Assembly: GCA_035537095.1 (NCBI GenBank)
Contig: DATLMV010000187.1
Location: 1-22,030 of the forward strand
DNA length: 22,030 bases
Reading direction: 5' to 3'
From: DASWNP01 sp035537095
Lineage (GTDB): Bacteria; Acidobacteriota; Blastocatellia; Pyrinomonadales; Pyrinomonadaceae
Shown here: positions 15,601 to 22,030 of the stretch, piece by piece
Layout of the letters: each line of letters begins with the position of its first letter
Numbering within the stretch: position 1 is the stretch's first letter
The notes under the pieces: generated by a model
The model's input: only the letters and a program-made list of their open reading frames with translations
The model's database searches: none
Told to the model about the DNA's origin: nothing
Translations under genes and position numbers: made by a program

Positions 15601-15783
15601 GCGACAAGCGACGAGCGACGGGCAAGACACGAATAAGTGACAAGTGGTGAGTGACGAGTGACGAGTCAAAACGGTCATCAATCATAACTGATGAGCTAAA
15701 ACACTTGTCTTTCAGTCAACAGTCATCTTTCATAACTCATCACTTCTTTATCTTGCTCGTCACTCGTCACTTGTCACTCGTTA
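15594..15783. repeat. Heptamer hairpin element F (GTGACAA/GTGACGA family)
   Basis: The longest element. The left arm reads GTGACAA, GCGACAA, GCGACGA, GCGACGG, a GCAAGAC break, then further GTGACAA-type units to about 15665. The right arm, about 15701-15783, is its complement in register, heptamer by heptamer, including the break unit. The match is imperfect (several transitions). A smaller TCATCA/TGATGA hairpin sits in the interior near 15675-15694. The enoyl-CoA hydratase TAA stop (complement of 15781-15783) is inside the first unit. It separates that gene from the ribH operon. Confidence 0.82.
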
Positions 15784-16551
15784 CTGCCCTTTAAACTCGG
15801 GCGCGCGTTTTTCGAGGAAGGCGCGCGTGCCTTCGCGTACATCTTCGGTGGCGAAGAGACGGCTGAAGAGTTGGGCTTCGAGGGCGAGTCCTTCTTCGAG
15901 CGGGAGTCGTGCGCCGCGCGTGACGGCTTCGAGACAGGCGCGGATGGCGAGCGGCGCGTGCTGCCCGATGTCGCGCGCGAGCGTCTCCGCTTCATTCATC
16001 AACTCTCCGGGCGCGACGACGCGATTGACGAGGCCGAGCCGCAGGGCTTCGTCCGCCGAAAGCTCCTCGCCCGCGAGCATGACGGCGAGCGCGCGTCCCT
16101 CGCCAACGATGCGCGCGAGCCGCTGCGTGCCGCCGTAAGCGGGAATCAGGCCGAGATGCGTCTCCGGCAGACGAAAGCGCGCGTCCGTCGAAGCGACGCG
16201 CAGGTGGCACGCGAGCGCGAGTTCAAAACCGCCGCCCGCCGCCATCCCTTCGACGGCGGCGATAACCGGCACGCGGCACACCTCGATTGACTCGCACACG
16301 CGCTGCCCGCGCTCCGACGCGCGGCGCGCCCCGTCTTCGTCGAGCGCGGCCAACTCTGTGATGTCCGTTCCCGCGCAGAAAGCTTCATGCCCCTCGCCCG
16401 TCAGAATCAACGCGCGCAAGTCTGCCCGCTCGCTCAACTCCGCGAACAGTTTGACGAGACTTTCAAGCATCTCGCGCGTCAAAGCGTTGCGCCGCGCCGC
16501 GCGCGCCAAACGTACGATGCCCAACGCGCCGCGTTCTTCGAAGGAAATCAT
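15781..16551 (-). CDS. Enoyl-CoA hydratase/isomerase family protein
   Basis: 256 residues, standard crotonase length. Hydrates trans-2-enoyl-CoA to 3-hydroxyacyl-CoA in beta-oxidation or related routes. Both catalytic glutamates are present with the canonical 20-residue spacing: E110 in GMAAGGGFELAL and E130 in RLPETHLGLIPAYGGTQRL. The oxyanion-hole segment AFCAGTDITEL is also present, with Thr where Ala or Gly-Ala is common. The ATG (complement of 16549-16551) has no Shine-Dalgarno: repeat element G ends 7-10 nt upstream and the space is CGTCTTTT. It follows the 3-hydroxyacyl-CoA dehydrogenase gene on the same strand, its pathway partner, so one transcript interrupted by the hairpin is likely. 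The exact acyl chain specificity cannot be read. Confidence 0.92.
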   Translation of the reverse strand: MISFEERGALGIVRLARAARRNALTREMLESLVKLFAELSERADLRALILTGEGHEAFCAGTDITELAALDEDGARRASERGQRVCESIEVCRVPVIAAVEGMAAGGGFELALACHLRVASTDARFRLPETHLGLIPAYGGTQRLARIVGEGRALAVMLAGEELSADEALRLGLVNRVVAPGELMNEAETLARDIGQHAPLAIRACLEAVTRGARLPLEEGLALEAQLFSRLFATEDVREGTRAFLEKRAPEFKGQ

Positions 16552-16558
16552 AAAAGAC

Positions 16559-16635
16559 GTGAATCGTGAATCGTCAATCGTGAATAGAAGAAGACAGTTT
16601 TAATCTATTCACGATTGACGATTCACGATTTACTA
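16559..16635. repeat. Heptamer hairpin element G (GTGAATC family), 27-bp perfect stem
   Basis: 16562-16588 and 16604-16630 are exact reverse complements over 27 bp, with a 15-nt loop. In RNA a G-U pair extends it to 30. Heptamers are GTGAATC, GTGAATC, GTCAATC, GTGAATA. The TAG stop of the dehydrogenase (complement of 16633-16635) is in the CTAGTAAATC edge, exactly as for kgd in element C. Confidence 0.92.
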
Positions 16636-17523
16636 GACGAGATTCATCGGGGTCGGGTTTTTCGGGTCGGTGTAGTCGTAGAAGCCGCGCCCCGTTTTGC
16701 GCCCGTAGAGACCGGCCAGAACCATGCGTTTCAAGAGCGGCGGCGCGGCGAAGCGTTTCTCGTGGAACTCGTCGAACATAATCTCGGCGATGTAATAGGT
16801 GGTGTCGAGGCCGACGAAATCGCCGAGCGTGAAGGGGCCCATCGGGTAGCCGCAGCCGAGTTTCATCGCGTTGTCTATATCAACGATTGAGCCGACGCCC
16901 TCTTCGAGCGCGCGGATGGCGTCGAGCATGTAGGGGACGAGCAGGCGGTTGACGATGAAGCCGGAGCGGTCGCCCGCGCGGACGGGGACTTTGCCGAGCC
17001 GCTTGCCGAAATCAACCGCGTGTTCATAGACCGCTTCGTCCGTCAGAATCGTGCGGACGACTTCCACGAGTTTCATAATCGGCACGGGGTTGAAGAAGTG
17101 CAGGCCGATGAAACGCTTCTGCCGTTCGGCGGAGGTCGCGGTCATCATCTCCGTGATGGAGAGCGACGAGGTGTTGGAGGCGAAGATGGTTTCGGGTTTG
17201 CAGAGTTCGTCGAGTTGCTTGTAGGTTTCGCGTTTGATGTCGAGGTTTTCGATGATGGCTTCGATGATGATGTCGCAGTCGGAGAGGTCTTCGAGTTTGG
17301 TCGTGCCCGAAAGGCGACCGCGAATCTCCTTCTGCTGGTCGGCGGTGATCGTGCCCTTTTCGGCAAACCGCGCGAGCGACTTGTCAATCCCGGTGAAACC
17401 GCGCTCGCACAACTGGTCTGATACTTCGCGCACGATCACGTCGAAGCCCGCGGTCGCCGCCGTCTGCGCGATGCCCGAGCCCATCAGGCCGCAGCCGAGC
17501 ACACCAACTTTTTTAATGTCCAT
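16633..17523 (-). CDS. 3-hydroxyacyl-CoA (3-hydroxybutyryl-CoA) dehydrogenase
   Basis: 296 residues, the short monofunctional form. NAD(P)-dependent oxidation of (S)-3-hydroxyacyl-CoA, or acetoacetyl-CoA reduction. The Rossmann motif is VGVLGCGLMGSGIAQ (residues 7-20). Catalytic residues include S119 in SNTSSL, H142 in GLHFFNPVPIMKLVEVV with E154, and the Asn in GFIVNRLLVPYMLDA. C-terminal GPFTLGDFVGLDT and GLYGRKTGRGFYDY are typical of the Hbd/PaaH group. AGGAG lies 10 nt upstream of the ATG. It sits 57 nt downstream of the rhomboid gene and 81 nt upstream of the enoyl-CoA hydratase gene, both on the same strand. Acting with the hydratase it would supply two successive steps of beta-oxidation; no thiolase or acyl-CoA dehydrogenase is in view. 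Confidence 0.94.
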   Translation of the reverse strand: MDIKKVGVLGCGLMGSGIAQTAATAGFDVIVREVSDQLCERGFTGIDKSLARFAEKGTITADQQKEIRGRLSGTTKLEDLSDCDIIIEAIIENLDIKRETYKQLDELCKPETIFASNTSSLSITEMMTATSAERQKRFIGLHFFNPVPIMKLVEVVRTILTDEAVYEHAVDFGKRLGKVPVRAGDRSGFIVNRLLVPYMLDAIRALEEGVGSIVDIDNAMKLGCGYPMGPFTLGDFVGLDTTYYIAEIMFDEFHEKRFAAPPLLKRMVLAGLYGRKTGRGFYDYTDPKNPTPMNLV

Positions 17524-17580
17524 CGGTTCTCTTCTCCTAAAGATTGTTTGAAGTTGAATGATAAATTTTCGCAGCCGAAG

Positions 17581-19005
17581 CTATTTCGCACCGGCGGGAT
17601 TCTGTTCGGGCGGCGACGGCGCGCTCTCGTAGACCGTGACGCCGTATTTTTCGCTGCTCGATGCAACCCACGCCTTGACGCGCGCCTGCCATGCGCTGAA
17701 ATCCGTCAACAGTTGAAACTGTTGCTGTCGCCGCTCGCGTTCCACGCGCGACGGCTGCGAGAGATATGCGTCGGCGCGCGTGAGCAACGACCGCAACTCG
17801 TCGAACAGTTGGCCGGTCTCGTCGTCCACGCGCGGCGCGGCCTCCAACGTCGCGCGCGCCGCCTGAATCTTGCTCGCGTCCTCCTTGTTCAACGCCAGCA
17901 CGAAAGCCTCTTCGCCCGCGCCGATGGCCTGCAAAGCGTTGAGAAAACGGTTGGCCGCTTCGTTCGGCAGAGCGACCGCCGCGCTCTCCGTCGGCGGCGT
18001 CGGGACGGAGAAATTCCTTGCGACCATCAGGAAGCTGACGGCGACCAGAACGAGCGCGGCAGCCTGTGCGATGTGCCACGCGATAGCGACTCCGGCGCGC
18101 TCGCCCGGTCGCTTGTAGTGAACAAAGAGCGCGAAGACGACGCCCCCGAGAAAGCCTCCGAGATGCGCGGCGTTGTCTATGCCGGGGATGGCGTAGCCGA
18201 TGAAGAGATTGATGAGAATCGTCGGAACCATCCCGACGCCGAACGCGCGCTTGAACTCCTCCGGCAACTCGCGCCGGAACTTGATGCCGAAGACGAAGAG
18301 GACGCCGACCAGCCCGAACAGCGCGCCCGAGGCGCCCGCCGAAGGCACGTCGCCGCCGCGAAAGAGGAAGCGACCGAGAAAGCCCTCCTGCTGCATCCCG
18401 TACTTCGTGGCGAAGTAGCCCGCCGCGACGCCCGCGATCCCCGTCAACACCCAGAAGACGACGAACTTCGCCGAGCCGTAAAGTTTCTCTACGTAAGGCC
18501 CGATGACGAAGAGGCTGTACATGTTGACGAGGATGTGGATGGTGTCAACGTGGAGGAAGACCGGCGTGACGAAACGCCACCATTGGCCCGCGTCAATCAG
18601 CGCGTTGAGCTTCGCGCCGTAGGCGATGAGCGCGCCTTGAAACGCCGCCGGATTATCCCCGGCGCGTTCCAACATCAGCAGGATGAAGATGAAGATGTTG
18701 GCCGCCAGAACAATGAAGGTGAAGGTGGCCGGACGCGAGATGATGGCGCGGATGAAGCGCAGAGATTCGGGGTCGCGCGAGTTCTGTCGCGGGCGTTCCA
18801 TCTCGGCGCTGACGCCCGCCCCGACCGGCGCGTCGCACACCCCGCAGACGCTCTCGTTCGTCCCGACCAGCGCGCCGCAACTGCGACACACGCTCGGACG
18901 CCCCGCGTACCTGTTCCTGTTTGGCTGGCTCTCCGACAAAACTCCCACGCTTCCGCGCGCCGCCGCGCCCCGTCCCGAAACGCCCGCGCGCACCCTCAAA
19001 CTCAA
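17581..19005 (-). CDS. Rhomboid-family intramembrane serine protease with N-terminal zinc ribbon
   Basis: Up to 474 residues. Catalytic pair S226 (PSAGASGALFGLVG) and H281 (NAAHLGGFLGG), plus the H157-x3-N161 motif (IHILVN), indicate an active protease in the inner membrane. About six to seven hydrophobic segments span residues 93-325. Before the membrane part is a four-cysteine knuckle, C40-x2-C43 and C54-x2-C57 (CRSCGALVG...CGVC). After it a soluble, helix-rich C-terminal domain of about 130 residues (DETGQLFDELRSLL, VERERRQQQFQLL) has no name that I recognise. The start is uncertain: TTG at the complement of 19003-19005 has no Shine-Dalgarno, and another TTG near 18939 (LSESQPNR) is possible. 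The TAG stop is 57 nt from the dehydrogenase ATG. Confidence 0.85.
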   Translation of the reverse strand: MSLRVRAGVSGRGAAARGSVGVLSESQPNRNRYAGRPSVCRSCGALVGTNESVCGVCDAPVGAGVSAEMERPRQNSRDPESLRFIRAIISRPATFTFIVLAANIFIFILLMLERAGDNPAAFQGALIAYGAKLNALIDAGQWWRFVTPVFLHVDTIHILVNMYSLFVIGPYVEKLYGSAKFVVFWVLTGIAGVAAGYFATKYGMQQEGFLGRFLFRGGDVPSAGASGALFGLVGVLFVFGIKFRRELPEEFKRAFGVGMVPTILINLFIGYAIPGIDNAAHLGGFLGGVVFALFVHYKRPGERAGVAIAWHIAQAAALVLVAVSFLMVARNFSVPTPPTESAAVALPNEAANRFLNALQAIGAGEEAFVLALNKEDASKIQAARATLEAAPRVDDETGQLFDELRSLLTRADAYLSQPSRVERERRQQQFQLLTDFSAWQARVKAWVASSSEKYGVTVYESAPSPPEQNPAGAK

Positions 19006-19126
19006 ACGGGAACTTCCCCGACAAGGGCGCGTCTGGACAACTACTCATAACTAACCGGAAAAGTGTGCTCTGAAGTGGATTCTACAATGACGCATCACAA
19101 ACGAGAAACGACGATGCGGCGATGCG

Positions 19127-19217
19127 GCGGGAGGGGCATAGTGGGTCAGTTTGAAATTCCAAGCCAATATCTATGCGACTCACATTTTCAAACTGACCCA
19201 CTATGCGGGAGGGGCAT
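19127..19217. mobile_element. Short palindromic insertion-like element (MITE-like)
   Basis: A 21-bp perfect inverted repeat (19136-19156 with 19186-19206) surrounds a 29-nt centre. It is bounded by 13-bp direct repeats GCGGGAGGGGCAT at 19127-19139 and 19205-19217. If the direct repeats are a target duplication, the insert is about 65 bp (19140-19204) and carries no gene. The terminal GTGGGTCAGTTTGAAA recalls ends of some IS families (IS21-like ends came to mind), which I cannot confirm. An operator for the divergent genes is the other reading. Confidence 0.55.
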
Positions 19218-19220
19218 TTG

Positions 19221-19249
19221 TTGACAGGCTCGTGTGCGCGTGTTAGAAC
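19221..19249 (+). promoter_or_regulatory. Candidate promoter for cheW
   Basis: Perfect -35 TTGACA (19221-19226), 17-nt spacer, -10 TAGAAC (19244-19249, 4 of 6). It lies immediately after the palindromic element, and transcription would start near 19256. Confidence 0.55.
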
Positions 19250-19359
19250 GCCTGCGCGGTCGTGCGCGCGCGTCGCAGTTTGTCCATCTGCTAAACGGCG
19301 TGTGCGCGGCCCGCGCTGTCGAAAATCTCCCGCCGTGCCGCTTCCGGGCATCTGTACCG

Positions 19360-20007
19360 ATGGAAGAAAAGATTCAGTTTCAAGAGAAGGAAGACGGTTC
19401 TCGGCGCGAGCCTGCGCGGGCGGAGCGCGGGGGGCGTGCGCTGCTCCTGATGCGTGCGGCGGGCGCGTTGCGCGTCGCGGTGTTTGCGGACGAAACGGAT
19501 TCCGTCAACGAAGGTCTGAAGCCCGTGCCGCTGCCGCACGCGCCGCCCGCCGTGCTCGGCCTCGTCTGCGTGCGCGGGCGGATGCGCACCGTGCTCGACC
19601 CCTCGCTGCTGCTCGCGTCGCAGCGACAAGCGCACACGGACGCCGAACCCAACTCAAACACAAGCGAAGCGAGCGCAGCCAACGGCGCGACGACGGATGC
19701 GACACCAACAACGGATGCGCTGCTAACGGGCGACACGACGACGCCGACCGGCGACGACAACGCTCAGACGCACGCGCCGAACAACGCGCACGTCATCGTC
19801 GCCCTGCGCGGCGACGAGCAACTGGCGCTCGCCGTCCGGAGCATCGAGCGCACGCGCGAAATCTCGCCCGAAGCGATTCAACCCCTGCCCCACTCGGGCA
19901 ACCTCTTGCGCGGCACGCTCGCCGACGACGACACTCTTTTTATCCTCAACCCCGCGCACCTCTTCGACGCGGCCATGCAAGGCACGGAACGAAGAAGAAG
20001 ACGTTAA
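19360..20007 (+). CDS. cheW: CheW-like chemotaxis coupling protein with low-complexity loop
   Basis: 215 residues. CheW domains couple receptors to CheA. Recognisable parts: a first beta-barrel strand set (RALLLMRAAGALRVAVFADE), VPLPHAPPAVLGLVCVRGRMRTVLDPS (the hinge with the conserved VRG), then HVIVALRGDEQLALAVRSIERT and a closing LFILNPAHLF. Between the two halves, residues 88-143, is a Thr/Asn/Asp/Ala-rich insertion of about 55 residues with no predicted structure, including near-repeats of ACGGATGCG in the DNA. The C-terminus is RRRRR. ATG 19360 is chosen because the fold begins there; a GTG at 19234 in the same frame overlaps the promoter. It has its own promoter and terminator. Orientation is opposite to cheA, 5 kb away; the two may still function together. 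Confidence 0.8.
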   Translation: MEEKIQFQEKEDGSRREPARAERGGRALLLMRAAGALRVAVFADETDSVNEGLKPVPLPHAPPAVLGLVCVRGRMRTVLDPSLLLASQRQAHTDAEPNSNTSEASAANGATTDATPTTDALLTGDTTTPTGDDNAQTHAPNNAHVIVALRGDEQLALAVRSIERTREISPEAIQPLPHSGNLLRGTLADDDTLFILNPAHLFDAAMQGTERRRRR

Positions 20008-20011
20008 AACA

Positions 20012-20137
20012 CGGATGCCGGAAGTCCGTTAAAGGAACGGCTAAAGAAACCGCTCCGGATGTCGCTTAAAGAGACCGCTCCGGATGTCGTTTGAAGGAGC
20101 GGCTGCGGATGTCGTTTGAAGCAAGCCGCTCCGGTTT
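20012..20137 (+). repeat. Tandem 25-26 bp repeats downstream of cheW
   Basis: Units begin at 20049, 20074, 20100 and (partial) 20126, with core CCGCTCCGGATGTCGTTTGAA. A degraded unit precedes them at 20012-20048. CCGCTCC and GGAGCGG motifs inside the units allow several alternative stems. Confidence 0.7.
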
Positions 20138-20139
20138 TT
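20096..20139 (+). terminator. Rho-independent-like terminator of cheW
   Basis: GGAGCGGCT (20096-20104) pairs with AGCCGCTCC (20124-20132), 9 bp with a 19-nt loop, followed by GG and five T. It is built from the last tandem repeat unit. Confidence 0.6.
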
Positions 20140-20186
20140 ATCCCGTCTCCGGCGTCTGACACGCGACATCTATTCCCCCGCCTTTT

Positions 20187-20210
20187 CGATTCACGATTTA
20201 CGATTTACTA
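20187..20210. repeat. Solitary half of a heptamer element (H)
   Basis: Three heptamers CGATTCA, CGATTTA, CGATTTA followed by CTA. This matches the right arms of elements C and G, but no left arm exists in the preceding 100 nt. It ends 7 nt before the mutS2 ATG. Confidence 0.7.
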
Positions 20211-20217
20211 TTTCCCC

Positions 20218-22030
20218 ATGCATGAACAGGCTTTCGGGGCATTGGAATATGAGGGCTTGCGCGCGCTCGTCAGGCGCGGGGCGCAGACGCCGATGGGCCG
20301 CGCGCGTTGTGACGCGCTCGCGCCGCTCGGTGATCTGGCGAGCGTGCGTCTTGCGTTGCAGGCGGTCGGCGAATGCGTTGAACTGCGTCGGCGCGGCGCG
20401 GGTTGGTCGTTCTCGGAACTCTTCGACCCGTCGGAAGCAATCGCGCGCCTCCGCATCGAAGGCGCGCTGCTCGAACCGCTGACGCTGCTCGAACTCTCGC
20501 GCCTCTGCCAGCAGGCGGCCAACGCGCGCGCGGCGATTCACGCTGAGCGCGCGGACTCTCCGGCGTTGTGGGAGTTGGTCGCGGAGTTGCCGCCGACGCT
20601 GCACAATCTGGTCGCGCGCGTCACGTCGAAAATCCTTCCGAGCGGCGAACTCGACGACCGCGCCAGCCCCGAACTCGCGCGCCTCCGCGCAGAGATTTCG
20701 CGCCTCCGCTCGAACATCACACGCACGCTCGAAAACCTGATGCGCCGCTCCGAGGAGGCCATCCAAGACCAACTCGTCACGCTCCGCAACGAACGCTTCG
20801 TGATTCCCGTCCGCTCCGATCATCGAGGGCGCGTGCAGGGCGTCGCGCACGGTTCGTCGTCGTCGGGCGTGACCGTCTTCGTCGAGCCTTTGGAGACGAT
20901 TGAAGCCAACAACGAGATGCAAGGTTTACGCGAAACCGAGGAACGCGAGATAGCGCGCATCCTTTTGACGCTGACGGAGGAATTGCGGCGCGAGTTGCCC
21001 GCGATTGAGTTGGCGGCGGAGGCGGTCGCGGAGTTGGACTTCGTCGGCGCGAAGGCGACGATGGCGCGCGAGTTCAACTGCATCGAGCCTCTGGTGACTG
21101 AAGAACGCACGCTCGAACTCGTCGAGGCGCGTCATCCGTTGCTCGAAGAGAACCTGCGCGCGTCCGGCGGCGCGGTCGTCCCCGTCTCCTTCTCGCTCGA
21201 CGCCGCGAGCCCCGTGATGATTATCTCCGGCGCGAACGCGGGCGGCAAAACCGTCGTCTTGAAGACGGCGGGCCTGCTCTCCTTGATGGCCCTCTCGGGT
21301 CTACACGTCCCTGCGCGGGCCGCGCGTTTTCCGCTCTACGCGTCGGTGCTCGCCGACATCGGCGACCGCCAGTCGCTCGCCGCCAATCTCTCGACCTTCA
21401 CCGCGCACATCAGCAACATCCGGCGGATGCTCGAACTCTGTCACGAGACGGACGGCGCAAACGTGCTCGTGCTGCTCGACGAGGTGGGCACAGGGACAGA
21501 CCCCGAAGAGGGTTCGGCGCTCGGCGTCGCCGTCGTTGACCACTTCCGGCGCGAGTGCGGCGCGCACGTCGTCGCCACGACGCACTACAGCGGCCTCAAG
21601 ATGTATGCCGCCGAGGACACCGGAGTCCTGAACGCGAGCGTCGAGTTTGACGAGAAGACTTTGCAGCCGACGTATCGCTTGATTGTCGGCGTGGCGGGCG
21701 CGTCGTCGGGGTTGGAGATTGCGCGGCGTTTCGGTTTTCCCGAAGAGATTATCGGCGCGGCGCGCTCGCGCGTGGACGTGCAGACGCTCGCCGCCGCCGA
21801 CTACCTGCGCCGCATCAAACGCGAGTCGGAGGAGGCCGAGGCCATGCGCCGCGCGCTCGAAGAGGAACGCGCGGCGGTCGCCGAAAAATACGCGACGCTC
21901 GACGTGCAGGCCGCGCGACGCGAACGCGAGCGCGAAGCAAACTTCACGCAGGAGATGAACACGCTCGTCGCCGATTTTGAGAGACGCTCGCAGGAACTCT
22001 ATTCAAAAATCGAAGACCGTGCGGAGCGTG
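20218..22030 (+). CDS. mutS2: MutS2-family ATPase, 3' end cut by the window
   Basis: 604 codons are visible of a usual 750-800. MutS2 proteins lack the mismatch-recognition domain; they suppress recombination or act on collided ribosomes in the species studied. Visible: the N-terminal LEYEGLRALV start, a helical lever region, the RNERFVIPVRSDHRGRVQGVAHGSSSSGVTVFVEP block, Walker A GANAGGKT (G338-T345), STFTAHISNIRRM, Walker B LLDEVGTGTDPEEG (D421-E422) and the ATTHYSGLK switch. An Arg/Glu-rich coiled coil then runs to the edge. The KOW and Smr nuclease domains, if present, lie beyond base 22030. ATG 20218 is preceded by an AT-rich half repeat and CCCC, with no Shine-Dalgarno. The cheW terminator upstream implies a separate promoter, which I cannot place with confidence. 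Confidence 0.95.
   Translation, partial: MHEQAFGALEYEGLRALVRRGAQTPMGRARCDALAPLGDLASVRLALQAVGECVELRRRGAGWSFSELFDPSEAIARLRIEGALLEPLTLLELSRLCQQAANARAAIHAERADSPALWELVAELPPTLHNLVARVTSKILPSGELDDRASPELARLRAEISRLRSNITRTLENLMRRSEEAIQDQLVTLRNERFVIPVRSDHRGRVQGVAHGSSSSGVTVFVEPLETIEANNEMQGLRETEEREIARILLTLTEELRRELPAIELAAEAVAELDFVGAKATMAREFNCIEPLVTEERTLELVEARHPLLEENLRASGGAVVPVSFSLDAASPVMIISGANAGGKTVVLKTAGLLSLMALSGLHVPARAARFPLYASVLADIGDRQSLAANLSTFTAHISNIRRMLELCHETDGANVLVLLDEVGTGTDPEEGSALGVAVVDHFRRECGAHVVATTHYSGLKMYAAEDTGVLNASVEFDEKTLQPTYRLIVGVAGASSGLEIARRFGFPEEIIGAARSRVDVQTLAAADYLRRIKRESEEAEAMRRALEEERAAVAEKYATLDVQAARREREREANFTQEMNTLVADFERRSQELYSKIEDRAER

Larger units (their letters stand above)
19006..19359. 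other. 354-nt divergent region between rhomboid and cheW
   Basis: Holds a tandem 8-bp repeat GATGCGGC (19113-19120 and 19121-19128), the palindromic element at 19127-19217 and the cheW promoter at 19221-19249, followed by a leader of about 100 nt. A TAGAAT box near 19079-19084 on the minus strand could serve the rhomboid gene, but its -35 is poor. I see no gene in it. Confidence 0.5.

Noticed and set aside
15594..15783. CRISPR array
   Set aside because: Repeats are 7 nt and contiguous, without spacers, and the two halves are inverted rather than direct.
17548..19050. 500-codon open frame on the plus strand
   Set aside because: It is antisense to the rhomboid gene, whose catalytic motifs are intact. 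The translation is Arg/Asp/Glu/Ala-rich with no fold; high GC content opens such frames.
19234..19359. Upstream GTG start for cheW
   Set aside because: It overlaps the predicted -10 box, and the added 42 residues show no CheW features.
20012..20137. Coding extension of cheW into the tandem repeats
   Set aside because: A TAA at 20005-20007 closes the gene before the repeats, and the 25-26 bp units shift frame.

Overview
The window is one gene-dense, high-GC bacterial chromosome segment of about 22 kb. It carries 15 protein genes, the first and last of which run off the edges. I see no rRNA, tRNA, CRISPR array, phage or plasmid genes. A C-terminally sorted beta-barrel outer-membrane protein implies a diderm. 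A fused E1-E2 2-oxoglutarate dehydrogenase, GC-rich codon use and the overall gene mix suggest Acidobacteriota, perhaps Blastocatellia. That placement is inference from style, not a marker-gene result.

Layout from left to right. (+) hutF (5' truncated), tightly coupled to an M20/ArgE-type deacylase. (+) A secreted protein of unknown function, convergent with (-) a 1308-residue kgd/sucA-type fusion. (+) mscL with a C-terminal zinc-ribbon-like tail, a small Tat-signal protein, an amidase-signature enzyme, and an outer-membrane beta-barrel protein closed by a textbook terminator. (-) cheA, nusB and ribH, transcribed in the order ribH-nusB-cheA. (-) enoyl-CoA hydratase, 3-hydroxyacyl-CoA dehydrogenase and a rhomboid protease, transcribed in the order rhomboid-HBD-ECH. 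(+) cheW with its own promoter and terminator, then mutS2 (3' truncated).

The striking feature is between the genes. Seven intergenic gaps hold the same kind of element: a left arm of degenerate heptanucleotide repeats, a short spacer, and a right arm that is nearly its reverse complement. An eighth copy is a solitary half upstream of mutS2. The heptamer differs between sites (GTGAATC-type at three sites, GGGTAAA-type at two, GTCCAAA, GAATGCG and GTGACAA types at one each). The two arms within a site always match each other. Each full element starts at, or within about 14 nt of, a stop codon, and five genes have their stop codon inside the repeat. Because 7 = 1 mod 3, a heptamer with a stop triplet closes all three frames within 21 nt. 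At one site the repeat supplies the -35 box of an otherwise near-consensus promoter for ribH. This is the best candidate for an undescribed system here.

Other points of interest are a 65-bp palindromic insertion-like element between the rhomboid gene and cheW, low-complexity in-frame insertions in HutF and CheW, a possible Tat-exported partner for the amidase, and an M20 enzyme placed where an N-formylglutamate deformylase would be expected.
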